DNA of 64,000 nt from Phalacrocorax aristotelis (GCF_949628215.1 NC_134282.1:9794223-9858222), one strand, 5' to 3'. Counted from the first letter of the stretch, positions 40,460 through 52,100 are shown. The notes: generated from the sequence alone by a model not told the origin. Program-made: numbers and translations.

Positions 40460-42510
40460 GACATAGCTAGTCACGCAGCAGTGAAGAGAAGGGGTAATCA
40501 CCTCCCATCTAAAAAACTATTTTTCTGAGCAATGTGAAGTCATCTGTAAATTCAAAAAGTTACATTAAGCATTCTTATTTGCATCATCGTAATTTTTGAA
40601 AACAGAAGCCTGGATCTTATGATTCTTTACCTCCTTTAAGGCCCTCAGTAAGTAAACAGACCTTCACTTCATGCCTACCATATCTATCAATCCCTATGAC
40701 ATCGAGATATTTATAGTACTAAGTCAGTATAAATGTTAAACCATATTTAAACACATTCTCTATCTAGTGGTAACTATCACAATAACAAATAAATCTTAGA
40801 ATATTTAAACAAACCAAGGTCAGTGAAAAATTACAAAGATCATTCTCTGAAATCATTCAAGCACCATACCTCCAACTCAAAGGGCATTTGTATCTTTTCT
40901 GATTTAAGCATAAGGCTTGGTTAAACCAAGATTTCAGCTACACACTTAACATTCAAAAACTTGCTTCTAATATTTGGGTTTATCATTGAGGGAAAAAAGT
41001 CACACTCTTAAGCTACAGCATCCTTTCTGCATTCTTTCTTGTGCCCTCAATCCCTCCCCTCTCAGTCTTCTTCCTTTACTTCATTTGGTGCTGCAATTCC
41101 AGAACCAAATGCTCACGCAGAATCAGTTCATCTGCACCAAAATCAACATTTCAACAAAACACAGAGTTGGAGAAACCAAGGTGTAGAAAGCTTTAAAAGT
41201 TTGCTGGAAACATGCAGCAAATCAGTGCTGAGGCTGGAAACCAGAAGTAGGCCATGGCTTTGATAGAGGGCTAAGCTAGACACCCCTGTTACAGCTCTGC
41301 AAGTCAGAAACATCCTGCTCCCTCCTTTTCATTTCTAACTCTGGAACAGATGCAGTAAACTATTTAGAGGCAGCAAGATGGTAAGGAGCTTAAATGATCT
41401 CTCCCACCAGGAAAGTGTAATGCTTCCCCACCTCAGGATTGCCGCCACCATGGCTGGAAGGAATGCTACCAGTTCCATCATCCTGTGGCAAGACAGGGAA
41501 ATGATACAACCCAAGTTAATTCACCAGTAAATGCATCTTATTCTTGTATCTGTTCTCAACCCTCAGAACAAATGCTATCACAAGGGTATCAACAGTCACC
41601 TTAGGAACACTTTTAGGTTTATCACTCCTAACAGCTAAAACGAGACTTCTTTCAGATACCCATATCAGGCTCCACACCTGAATATCTTGCCTACTAATAA
41701 CAGAGCAAACGCAAATATTCAACTGTAGCTCAGGGCTTACTGCCTTACCTGCAATTCTATCTCCAGCAAAATAAATTGAATTTGTAAGTATTCATCCTAA
41801 TTGTTTAAATTGGGATAACAGTAGTAACACTGCAGAAACAAAGCATTAGATGAATATACCCATAAATGAGAAACTGGTAAGGGAATAGTGATACAAATGC
41901 TGATCTGTACCTTTTTCAATACCCAATTCAAAGAAAAACAGAAAACAAAACGCAAACACCTTCCATTTCAGATTAGTTTTTCACGCAGAAGTCCGTTTCC
42001 AACCATTCTCAAAACCAAACGTAAACATCCCATTTCATCCTAGCATCCTAATGCAGCAGGATAACAGGACTATATCAAGACAAAATATTTAGCAATGTCA
42101 TTCTGACCAGTCTAGTTGCTGTAGCATTTCTTGCACAATCACAACCAGTCAATCAAGCAGAGGAGAAACATCTGGGATCTGTCTGTTACCTGGACACTAG
42201 ATCTATTAACTATGCACATTTTATAATGTCCCCTTAAAGAACTTTGAAGACATTAATGGGGTTTAAATCATTAAAGCTGAAGTTACATGTCAGACACAAT
42301 TTTCCTAAAAGCATCTCCCCGTTGATTACCATAACAAAGCTATGGATTCTTGATCACTTAGTCTTCTCTTTGCCCAAAACTCCAAAAGACCCAGAGACTG
42401 CCAGAATAAAATAAAGTCATTACAGAACAGCTGCTTCCAATATTTTAAGACTTATTTGAACAACTTACAAGTTCTGGCTAACTGACTTCTAATTTTAGTG
42501 TTTTATATAG

Positions 42511-42605
42511 GATCTGGAGAGATGTCCCTGCTCACTGCAGCGGGGTTGGACTATATGACCTCTAAAGGTCCCTTCCAACCTAAACCAGTCTATGATTCTA
42601 TGATC
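42511..42605 (+). mobile_element. Short CR1 3' end
   Basis: The last 95 bp or so of a CR1 element in plus orientation. It holds the conserved 'gggttggact...tgacctctaaaggtcccttccaacc' block and finishes with GATTCTATGATC. It is too short to contain coding sequence. Confidence 0.92.
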
Positions 42606-43048
42606 TAAGGCCCTGTAAGGTATTGCAGATTGAATATTTATGTATTTGTTTTATGCACAGTATGTCATCTACTGAACCACTATGCTCTAGCATCAACAGT
42701 ATTAAAAAGCAGCACCTGATGTGCATTAGAGCAGTCATACCTTTCCAAAAACTTATAATAATTATGGGGAAATTTTAATGGCTGTTCTTGAACCTTCTGC
42801 ACATAAGTCTCTCTACTCAAGACTACTATCTGTCAACCAGTTCAGGTTTCTTTGGGCATTTTTTTCAGCATGATATGGACTACAAACAGAATTGAGATCA
42901 CAGAGGTTGAGATCGTCTGTGGTAAGGGCAAGAATTTAAATTCCAACGCCAGTGAAGTCAGAATACACACATACATACACTCAGTGACTCTTACTTGGGA
43001 AATACGACGAGATTCTCAATTACAGACTAAAAAACCCTTAGTCTACTC

Positions 43049-43080
<32 letters not shown>

Positions 43081-45019
43081 CAACAAAAACCTCAAACCCA
43101 ACACACCCAGACCCAGCAATGCATTTCCACTCCATTTCTCATTGCTATAACTCACTTGAATGTCTTTAGCTGTTTGAACTAAAAATCTCCTATTGAATCA
43201 CTCATCTGCTATGCAGACGTTTACTGAAGGTTGTCAGCCCCAAATAAAAAGTTTTAGAAGTTGGGCAGACGTTGGATTCCTACAAAAAATGAGATTCTAG
43301 AGCACCATGCTTTAACAGTGACAGGAAGGAGAATCTTTTTAACACACACACACATTTTGCACGAGGCTATAAACACTGTAGGAGCAGGCTATAAGCTATG
43401 AGGATCATTATTCAAAACTACTTCACCTTCGAACAGAGCTCATACACATACTTACTTCTACAGCAAGTCTCAAATCTCACCAGAACATGAACAGGCACTC
43501 CACACAATAGTTCCCAAAGATACAGTGATGGTCTATCCAGAAGAGTGTCTGGGTTGCCTGCTATACAAACCTGGAGAGTAAGAGAGCTTCTAACAGCAGT
43601 AGGACTCCAACCATTTTCCATTTACAGTCGTGGGAGTTGTTCATTAATTTGAATGGGAGAAGATTCAAGAGAACACACATGCCACTCCTTTTCATACAAA
43701 ATTCTTAAAGAAAGTAGAGGTTTCCACATTTTGTCACTCCACAAGGAAATCTGATACTTAACAACACCTGCACGCAATGAGTATCCAAGTGAAAGAGTCA
43801 TAAAGAGCCAGCTGCCCTTTATTTAAAATGCCCTTTGCAAAAAACTTGTCGTACATTCTTTTGAGAGAAGCAGAACCATCAGGAATCCACAGCCACAGAA
43901 TTCAACATCATCTCCAGAAAGATAAGCATCAATAAAGCCTGAGCATTGTGTTGAGAAGAACCACACTTGTATTGAAAAATTAGGTCGAGAATACTGCACA
44001 GTTACAATCACAGAGACTAGGATTTCAAAGACACGCTTTCTTGCAATAGAACAAGCTTGGATTTTTAAAAATACAATCATTATGTACAGCAAAACATGTG
44101 GCCATAAGACCAGCCTTAAACTAAGGCCTTGTTTACACAATTTCTGCACTGTCAGGAAGTATTTTGGCTGGGAATGTAACTTTTTTTTCCAAATCAATTA
44201 AATATTTGCAATTCTTACTGTGAAAAGAGCTATATACCACCTTTGTATTGACACGGGTGTAACATATTCCCACAGGGAAAAGGAATAAAAGAGTACCTTT
44301 ATATTGATACAACATTTTCCTCAAGTGTAGAAGCTAATATAGCTTTCATTGTTCAGTCAAGTTAAAGCAGTATGACTTTTTTCTACTTTAAAGACAAGGC
44401 CTATGTTTAACAAGCACCAAAACACTTCAGAGTATTTGGAAGATCAGACTACTGAGCTCTACTTTTTGTACTGTCCTCACCAAGTCATAGAGAACATTGA
44501 ACATCTAAATACATTCAAAACTCTGATTAGACCCATGCCATGGTTTCTTAAATCCTTCACTGTTTAACGAACACACCTTTTTGGCAAGAACTAGACTGTA
44601 TCTACAAAAGAGACCAGCATAATCCAGAACTTAGCTATGAAAAACTGGACTTTATGTGCTGCTGTGTGCTACAAACACCCATTTTTGCATCATTCTTCAG
44701 TCGCAACACAGGTAGTAGGGGAACAGGAGGCACTAGAAAACATGAGGAATCTGCTATCTGTTGGGGAGAACAGAATAAACATCTGCTTTTATTAAGCAGA
44801 ACAAGTTGCTTTCAATACACTGATCCAAAGCAAGGCCTGTTGGGTGCTAAAAACCGTATAATCCCATTGAATTTAAGGCAAAATTGAACCATAGTAATAG
44901 CTGAGATGCAAATTTATGGCATTATTTTTTAAACTTCAGTGCAAGACATGGCTGCAGTCAAGCTTTCTGACTTTTGAATGCGGTATTTTTGTTAAAAGAA
45001 GTCCTTACTATTAATAAGC
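42606..45019. other. Non-coding stretch downstream of RAP2B
   Basis: AT-rich. Minus-strand AATAAA hexamers at 44793-44788 and 43823-43818 could serve as distal RAP2B polyadenylation signals if the 3' UTR is longer than annotated here. Nothing else was recognised apart from the A27 run. Confidence 0.5.
43054..43080. repeat. Poly(A) run of 27
   Basis: There are 27 uninterrupted A, followed by an A/C-rich stretch (caacaaaaacctcaaaccc). No AATAAA precedes it within the usual distance, and the upstream sequence resembles no known gene, so I do not treat it as the tail of a retrocopy. Confidence 0.95.
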
Positions 45020-47592
45020 TTTATTCCCCTGCCCCTCTAAGGTGGAAGGCCTTGAGGAACTGGCTTCTAATTCATTTTTAGAAATTTCTGAAAGTTAAGC
45101 TGCAAAGAAGTTTTCAGTTTTCACTTAAAAGGGATCAATTTGTCTGTTATAGGAAGGGCCCAAGCAGAAGTTGAGAGACCATCACTGGGGTTGCCTTCTC
45201 CAACCCTCTTTGTTTTTAACTGTGATTCTATCAGTCTGACTGATTACAACCCATCTATTGTATTGGAACAGATCCTTGCTGTTTTGAAGCATACATGTGA
45301 GCTCAGGAGAAGAGATATGTTCAGTTCCAAAGTATATAATTTTTCCAAATTTTCAGTAGATACTGGATGTTGCCGAAATAGGTATCCAATTTTAAAGTCA
45401 ACCCCAAGATCATAATTTTAATTTCAATCACTGGGATTTCAATACACGGAATTAAACTAATACTAAAAATTGTTCTTCCAGTGCTCAGGCAGAAAGCTTT
45501 CCTACTTAAAACAGAAAAAATTATCAGATTCCCTGTAGGAATCATGGCACTTAGATTTCAGTTGGTCTGATTGAAAACCCCTTTACACATCATTGCTCAA
45601 CTTTTGCTTTCATGTCATAAGAAAATTTCAAGTCTTCTTAGGATGGGGGGAAAAGAGTTGCAGGGTTTGTGTGCTAATCGTTAAAGAAGGGGATAAGAGA
45701 GGAAGACAATGGAGGTAAACAAACTCCCTGGACCTTCCAAACGACAGAACGTATAGGTCTCCTCCCACCCCAATCCCACTGCAAACCAGTAAAGAAATAA
45801 TGGTCTGATGCATAATTTTAAAGAGTTATAACACAATGAGATTAAAAGCTTAAATTTTATAAATAATTGACCTTTAGAATTTTATCTCAATAAACCATGC
45901 TGCTCCCAGTATGGAATAAGGGCCTAATCTTACAAGTCCTTTTGCATTAAAGCCACACTACCTTCCTAAAGCTGCCTACACTGAATATAGCATTCCGCTC
46001 ACATGCTGGCATCACACAGGGTCAGGACCTAAACACAAATGAAAAACTGTATTAAAATTTACTAAGTATTAGGTAAAATAGCAATCTTGTGGTTTGTCTT
46101 TCTTTTGTTAAGCACTCTCCTTAGCTAAATCGAGGCCCCCCCCTTCACTTCTATTTAAGATATAAATCAGGATTAACAGCCTCTGTGAAAGTTAGTGTTT
46201 CATGTAATACATAAAAGCGCACAAAGTTGTTTTCTAAAAAACAGCATTTGTATTAAAATTCTTAAAACGGATAGACATCTCTTAAATGCATGTCTGGAAT
46301 TAAAATGACAGTTGTTAGTATTTTCTTGGTACATCACAACGATAAGATTTCCTTCTTTGCTGGCTGGAGGTACATCCCACAACAAAACCAAAGGAAAGAA
46401 AAGGCAAAAAAAAAAAAAGCCCACCCCCCCCAAAATCCCAAAAGGCTAAATTCTTGTAAATTTGAAGTAAATGAAGCCTGAACTGGCAAGACATGGAAAT
46501 TACAGTTAAAAGACTCAGATGGAAATAAGAAATAAATTCCACTAACAATAGGCCCTTTTGTCCTGGCTTGTTCGGTATGATTACTGCAAGGAAACTGTTA
46601 AGTAGTTTTTGGAGTAGTAGATAATGGGATTCTGTGGAGCTTTCACAGGTTGGCACCGGCTGGAACAGCTGAGTTTTGAAGGCACTCTATAGACACAGGG
46701 TTGCTGTTTGCCCTGCATCACATGTAGGAAGTCTTTGCACTTTAGAGAGCTAGTCATCAAAATCAGTTATTGCCAACCTAAAAAGAAAAACCCTCGGAAC
46801 AAAAACACCACCTCTCCCACCCACCAAAGAAAAATTAAAATAAAAACGAAATCACACACGCACGCCTAAAAAATTGTGCAGATTTGTAACATTTTCACAG
46901 CTGATTTTAGAAAAAAAAAAAACCAAAACACAGAACAACAAACAAAACGGGAAAACCCAACACGCTACCACTCTCCTGCAAACTCCCATCCGATACAGCA
47001 GGTAAACAAAATAGAAAATTATTTCACGAATCATCAGCAGACACTTTCTGGCACCCCACACTGTATTGGCATCAGTGTTTAAGTTAAAGTCCCAGTTCAG
47101 ATGTGCAATTCTCCAGGCTGGACGCCCCGGCACGACCACCCAACTTTGCATAGAGATCCTCGGGACGGGCGGCGGGGCGCTCGGCTCCACGCGTGGCCGC
47201 GGGGGCGGCTCCTCACGCGCGCCCCGGCGGGGCTCCCCGCCCGTGCCCCGCGCTCCCACGCGGACAGGGACCGCTCCTCGCCGAAGCTTTCCTCCCCCGT
47301 GCCCGCTGCCGGCGCAGGGCAGCGGCCCACGGCAGACACTGACAGGAAATATGCAACGACCAAGACTGGACGAAACGTACATGCCGAAAAAAGCCACATT
47401 TCCAACACGATTATTTTTTTTTTCCCGATTTTTTTTTTCTGTTTGTTTTTTGGCGGCCGCCGAGCACAGCGCGCCCGCCCCGCGGCTTGCGCCGGCCGGG
47501 ACGCGGCGCCGCTCCCGCCTCCTCTCCCCGCAGCTCCCGCCGGCCGCCACCGCCGTGTCCCCGCAGACAGCCCCGGCCCGCCGCCGCCGCCC
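45020..47592 (-). other. RAP2B: RAP2B 3' UTR, end uncertain
   Basis: The transcript must continue past the stop codon towards lower coordinates. The first 470 nt or so (47592-47120) are still GC-rich CpG-island sequence, and the rest is AT-rich. No AATAAA or ATTAAA on the minus strand was found close to the stop. The first canonical AATAAA is at 45025-45020, about 2.57 kb downstream; weaker variants occur before it (AGTAAA at 46063-46058, an ATTAAA at 45422-45417), and a further AATAAA is at 44793-44788. No convincing GU-rich element follows the 45020 site, so this 3' end is a guess. A 232-codon open frame in this interval (46852-47550) is read as chance openness of GC-rich sequence. Confidence 0.35.
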
Positions 47593-48144
47593 TCAGAGGA
47601 TGGCGCAGGAGGAGCAGCACTGCTCGTCCCCGTTGGGCTGCGAGGCGTAGTTCATCTGCCTGACGATCTCCGCGAAGAGCTCGTCCACCGAGGCTTTGTT
47701 TTTGGCCGAGGTCTCCATGAAGGGGCAGCTCCACTCCTCGGCCAGAGCTTTGCCCTCCCCGAAGGAGACCTCCCGCTCGCCCTCCAGGTCCACCTTGTTG
47801 CCCACCAGGATCATGGGCACCCTCTCGTACCTCTTCACCCGGATGATCTGGTCCCGCATGGGCTTGATGTCCTGGAAGCTCTGCTGGTTCACCAGGCTGT
47901 ACACCAGGATGAAGCCCTGCCCGTTCTTGATGTAGAGGTCCCGCATGGAGGCGAACTGCTCGGTGCCCGCCGTGTCCAGGATCTCCAGCACCGACGGCGA
48001 GGAGTCCACCTCGATCTCCTTGCGGTAGAAGTCCTCGATGGTGGGGTCGTACTTCTCGATGAAGGAGCCCGTCACGAACTGGACGGTGAGGGCGGACTTG
48101 CCCACGCCGCCCGAGCCCAGCACCACCACCTTGTACTCCCGCAT
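47593..48144 (-). CDS. RAP2B: Ras-related small GTPase RAP2B, single exon
   Basis: This encodes a 183-residue GTP/GDP switch protein of the Rap2 branch of the Ras family; it acts at plasma and recycling-endosome membranes and signals to kinases such as TNIK/MAP4K4 and to PLC-epsilon (family knowledge). Visible in the translation: P-loop GSGGVGKS (10-17), effector loop YDPTIEDFY (32-40) with the Rap2-typical Phe39, DTAGTE (57-62) with the Rap signature Thr61 where Ras has Gln, NKVD (116-119), ETSAK (144-148), and a C-terminal CAIL box (Cys180) preceded by Cys176-Cys177. A final Leu predicts geranylgeranylation, and the paired cysteines are the expected palmitoylation sites. Length equals that of mammalian RAP2B, and the body is nearly identical to it; RAP2A and RAP2C end differently. 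The start is the first ATG of an ATG-free leader, with G at -3. No intron interrupts the frame, as in mammalian RAP2B. It is intact, very GC-rich at third positions, and has no coding neighbour in the window. Confidence 0.97.
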   Translation of the reverse strand: MREYKVVVLGSGGVGKSALTVQFVTGSFIEKYDPTIEDFYRKEIEVDSSPSVLEILDTAGTEQFASMRDLYIKNGQGFILVYSLVNQQSFQDIKPMRDQIIRVKRYERVPMILVGNKVDLEGEREVSFGEGKALAEEWSCPFMETSAKNKASVDELFAEIVRQMNYASQPNGDEQCCSSCAIL

Positions 48145-48520
48145 GGCTCCCGGCGCGCCGCCTCCCTCGCCTCCCGTTCGGGGCTGCCGCTTCCCTCCCG
48201 CCCTCGCGGCGGGCGGAGAGAGAGAGAAAGCGAGAGAGAGCGAGAGGCAGGCGAAGGAGGGAGGGAGGGGCGCGCACGCCCCGCCGGGCGCTCACTGGCG
48301 CCGCGCGGGGCCCGCCGGGGCGGGGAAGAAGAGGCGGCCGCGCCTCACGGAGCCGCGCCGGGCCAGCCCCGTCGCTGGGCAGCGCCGCGCCCCCAGGGGC
48401 GGGCGCCGGGCCGTGCGCGGCGGCTGCGCGGCGGGGGAGGCGGTGGCGGCCGCTGCTGAGAAGGAGGATGAGGAGGAAGAGGAGGGGAAGAAGAGCCGCG
48501 CTACCAGCCCCACCGCCCGC
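48145..48520 (-). other. RAP2B: RAP2B 5' leader, pyrimidine-rich and ATG-free
   Basis: No CAT trinucleotide occurs on the plus strand between 48145 and 48550, so the presumed mRNA leader has no upstream ATG. The transcript strand carries long C/T tracts, complementary to the plus-strand GA tracts at about 48215-48250 and the GGA/GGGA run at 48256-48270. A second pyrimidine-rich block lies around 48451-48500, close to where transcription would start. The upstream limit is inferred from the distance to the CCAAT boxes and not from any start-site consensus. No splice sites are needed to reach the CDS. Confidence 0.5.
48215..48270. repeat. GA-rich low-complexity tract in the RAP2B leader
   Basis: The plus strand carries GAGAGAGAGAGAAAGCGAGAGAG followed by GGAGGGAGGGAGGGG at 48256-48270. 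On the RAP2B transcript this reads as a long C/U tract. The G-rich half has runs of 2, 3, 3 and 4 G, just short of a canonical three-tetrad quadruplex. Confidence 0.9.
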
Positions 48521-48665
48521 CGCCGCTGCCCCGCGGCGGGACGGCGTTGCCGCGGCCCATGGCGCCCCGCGGCCCGCCCCGGCCCATTGGCTCCGGCCCG
48601 CCGCCGCCCGCCCCCATTGGCTTCCCGGCGGCGGGGAGCCGCGCGCGCAGCGCCCCGCCCCGCTC
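48300..48665 (-). promoter_or_regulatory. RAP2B promoter with two CCAAT boxes and GC boxes
   Basis: On the minus strand, AGCCAATGGG is present twice, with the CCAAT cores at 48590-48586 and 48620-48616, exactly 30 bp apart. Both match the extended NF-Y consensus. Sp1/KLF-type GC boxes lie at 48317-48325 (GGGGCGGGG), 48396-48403 (GGGGCGGG) and 48653-48661 (CCCCGCCCC). There is no TATA box. In such promoters initiation usually falls about 60-100 bp downstream of the CCAAT box, which here means roughly 48490-48530. Orientation and position agree with the RAP2B CDS starting at 48144. Confidence 0.7.
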
Positions 48666-49160
48666 TCGCCAGGCCCCGCCGCCGCCCGGAGGGAGCGGTG
48701 CGGGTTCGGGGCGCAGTCTCTGTTTCTCCACCCCCGCGCCCTCCTCACGGGGTGGGCGGCAGCGCCGCGCCCGCAGGGGGTGGTGGGGTCCCCTCAGGAG
48801 CGGAGCGGGTTCACCCGGCGCGGGCAGAGCCGTGCTGCCCCCGGCCTGCCGGGTGAGCGAGCGGCGGAGTCCCGTACTCGGCACGGAAACGGGAGGAGGG
48901 CGGCGTGACCGGCAACCCCCGGTCCCCCTGCACCCTTATCGGTGGAGGGTGCGGCCCCGTTATCTCCTCACCGCGAGTCCTCCTGCACTACCGCCCTTGC
49001 CAGGGCCTGTGCCCGGGCACTGCGGGACCTCGCTCCCTGCGGCCGCCTCCTCACGGGCACCTGGTGGCATTTCTGACCCTACAGAGGCAGCAGAGGGGAG
49101 TCGCTGCCGAGGCCGGGTCCCCCGCCGCGGAGGGGCTGCTGGCAGTGCCCCCCCACCCTG

Positions 49161-52100
49161 TGTGAGAGTGTCTGGTGGGCGTTGGGGTCTCCGAGCAGCC
49201 CCCGTAGCTGTTCCCAGCGCCTCTCTGCCCAGCTGGCTCTGGAGGCTGAAGGCAGCCACTCCCTGATGGGGAAAACTGTCCCTGGTGTCACTGTGGGGCT
49301 TCTCGGGAGAGGCAGCTGGGGTAGGCTGGCCTGCCTGCCTCTCCCGGAGCTGGGAGGCCATGGCTGTGGCAGCTCTGGCCATCAGTGGATCCTGAGGAGC
49401 CCCTTCCGGGATGCCCCAGCTTTTGTGTTGTCCCTGTCCGTCTGAAGTCAGGACTGGCTGATCTCTCAGGCCAAAGACGTGGCAATTGCCAGATTTGATG
49501 CTGTTTGTGCTTCGTGGCCCATGACCAGCAGTTTAGCCTGGTGGGGTTGCCTCATGGGGACTGGCTTTCTGCCACTCTTTGTAGAAGTGGTTCCTTGGGC
49601 TTCCTATCATCAGACATTCCTTTCAAGAAAATATCATTAGTTATGTTGGCATCTTCTAGTCTTTGGTTTTATATCCTGCCTAGTTCTTCACTCTTCTCGG
49701 TATTTATTCAAATAGTTGTGGCATGTAGGTCCTTTCTACCTCACCTTCTTGTTTACAAACCTGATTTAAACACACTACTTGGGGAAATGGGCTGTGGTAG
49801 ACAAAGACAAAAGGATTTGAAATAAGTTTTGTAAGCAGCATTCTATTATTCCTAAAAAATTTTTCACAGAGACTAAACTCAATTACTTTTGCCAGAGTTC
49901 ACTGGGGATTCACTCTGCTGGGTCTAGCTGTACTGCATCACCGTGGTCATCTGGTGAGTACTGTAATTGTGCTGATCCTCTGGTGAGTACTGCACCTCTG
50001 GTGATCTCCTGTCTTCATGAGCTTAAACTAAACGCCTCTGCTATTGCTTGAGCAAGTATTTGCAAATGAAGCCTCTCACAATGAATATAAAGGTTGCGTT
50101 CCACCAACCCTGCTTTGGAGCAGGCAACAGTTTAAATTTCCCTAAATATGTCACATATCTGAAACCAGCACTCTCGTATTCGGTTTGTAGGTGTAGTTGT
50201 GCCCTGTACCTGTTAGTTGGGAGTGCCCAGGTGGGATGCTGGTCTGCCAGGCCTCCACCCGGTTTCTCCCAGGTGCGTAGTCTTCTCACTCATCTGCAAA
50301 ATTTGTCAGCTGCAGGCTAATCCTAAGATAGTTCACGGTGCTGTATAGATCACTCTGGAGATTCATCAGATATTTTATTTTCTAGTGAATCCCAAGGGCT
50401 GGGGTTTGGCTGTATCACTGTTCTAGACTCTGCCTGCTAACTACATTACTCTTGTGACAAACCTGTAGGCCATCTTTTTCCACAGCAGTACTATAGTTCT
50501 TTGAAAAAGTGAAGACGACCTCTACAAGTACTTATAACCTTGCGTTCCATGAATGAGTTTCCTCCCAATTACTGCTCAACTCAGGGTAGACACGCATGGA
50601 TGTTGGTTTTGGAAACAAAATAACTGAGTTCACTATGAGGCTTTTAAGTCCTTTCCTTGCCTCTTCCTGTTTCTCAGCTGTCCCTCTGATTTCCCCCTTC
50701 AAGAAGTACTCCAGAGGCAGAGCTAGCACGTCACCCGTTGACAGTGTACTCCCACCTTCGTGTAAGCCAGCCAAAACCAGTCACCAGCCAGCATTTGCAA
50801 AGTTATCTTTAAAAACAGCCATCAAAATTGGTTGAAAGGCTACAGTATCACTGCAAAAATATTTTATTTTCTTGTTCTGCTGACGCACTTTGCTTATGCT
50901 ACTCTAAGGTTTTGGGTACAATGCGGATCTGCTTATCTTCCTCACCTCTATAGCAAGGCCACATGTAAATTACTTATATTGCCCTTTCTCCTAACATGGC
51001 AGTAGCAGATTTTATAAAGACCAGACAATTGTAATGTTGGTTTAAATCCAGTCTATTTAATCCAAATTTGTTGAATTATGATCTGGGTTTTTTTCAGTGA
51101 CAGAATAAAATTACCCTAGATAATTTTTCATTCTACACTATGCTGTTAATTGCTGCTGTTTCTGAAGAAGGAAGTGCATTGTGTTCGAAGTAACAGATGA
51201 TCTTTACACTATTTGAGTTTAAATATGGAATATTATTTCTCAAGTCCCAGTCCTCTGCTACATCTATTAATTTAATCTCTCTTGTTACCAGCCAGCTCTA
51301 GGTAATTAGTTAGACTGCAGTACGGCTTTTAGAAATTTGGAGTCCTTGAAGTAATAGCAAGGAGTCTGTGGAAAGTACCTAAAAGAAGCGAGTCTGGTTT
51401 TGTTAGAAATAAGCTTTCTCTGTGTGGCTACAGACCGCTAAGGGGATCCACAAGTTGAAAAGGTTGAAAATCCCCGGCTAAGGGCTTAGACATTTAAGTT
51501 AAATGAATTGCAGGAGTATTCAGCACATCATTTCTGAATTATGAAGCACACATTTTGTTGAGTTGTACTTTGTGAATGGTACCGTGGTTTAGACTCTCTC
51601 AGGAATAAATGAAAATTGCCCTGAAACAAGCTCTATTTGGGCAACATGAAAGCATTACAATGCAGCAGAATCGAGGCAAAATATAATTACCAGACAGTTG
51701 GCTGTATTAATTGGATTTTCAAAACGATCAAGTACATATTAAAACCAATTTCAAGATGACTAGATACTATCTTAAAAATGTCAAAATAAAATCAGCTGAA
51801 AAGCATAAATTTGGTTACTGAGCAGTTTACCACTCAATATTTACATACATAACAAGCTTTTACTCTGTTGAGCAGCCCTGCTTGTTCAGTAAAACTACTA
51901 ATACAAGATCATTTCTTTGCATAGTTTAGAAAGATCAAGTCATTAGCTGCTTCTGTTATAGTTACCTTTGTACAAGTATCAGCAGTGTAGGCCTGTAAAG
52001 CAGCATGGTTTGTTTTTTTTGTTTTGAAAATGTGTTTCACTTATTATAGGCAAAGACTAACCTTAAGTGTAGTTTAAATCAATAACACATATGGTATCTA

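Larger units (their letters stand above)
32298..42510. other. 10 kb non-coding stretch
   Basis: AT-rich DNA with the homopolymer runs and palindrome listed separately. A GC-richer patch lies at 33080-33360. The longest open frame is 187 codons (39328-39891, plus), with no recognised domain. A perfect Kozak context precedes a 26-codon frame at 41450-41530. No established gene is present. Confidence 0.5.
47120..49160. promoter_or_regulatory. CpG island spanning RAP2B
   Basis: Base composition changes sharply near 47120 from AT-rich to strongly GC-rich with very frequent CpG, and fades again near 49100-49200. The island covers the start of the 3' UTR, the whole CDS, the leader, the promoter and about 500 bp beyond it. 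Islands of this size mark constitutively open, unmethylated vertebrate promoters. Long open frames on both strands here (for example 47101-48459 on plus and 47411-48748 on minus in a second frame) result from stop codons being rare in GC-rich DNA. A divergent non-coding transcript on the plus strand would be typical, but nothing in the sequence proves one. Confidence 0.85.

Noticed and set aside
43054-43080. Poly(A) as tail of a processed pseudogene
   Set aside because: No polyadenylation signal or gene-like sequence lies upstream, and no target-site duplication is evident.
46852-47550. 232-codon minus-strand frame just past the RAP2B stop
   Set aside because: Its first half is GC-island sequence and its second half is A-tract and AT-rich sequence. 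No domain is seen; it is best read as 3' UTR.
47101-48459. 452-codon plus-strand open frame
   Set aside because: It runs antisense through the RAP2B CDS and leader in very GC-rich DNA. The peptide is low-complexity Arg/Pro/Ala/His, as expected of an antisense shadow.
47411-48748. 445-codon minus-strand frame overlapping RAP2B in another frame
   Set aside because: Stops are rare in this CpG island. The RAP2B frame encodes all GTPase motifs, and this one is Arg/Gly/Ala-rich with none.
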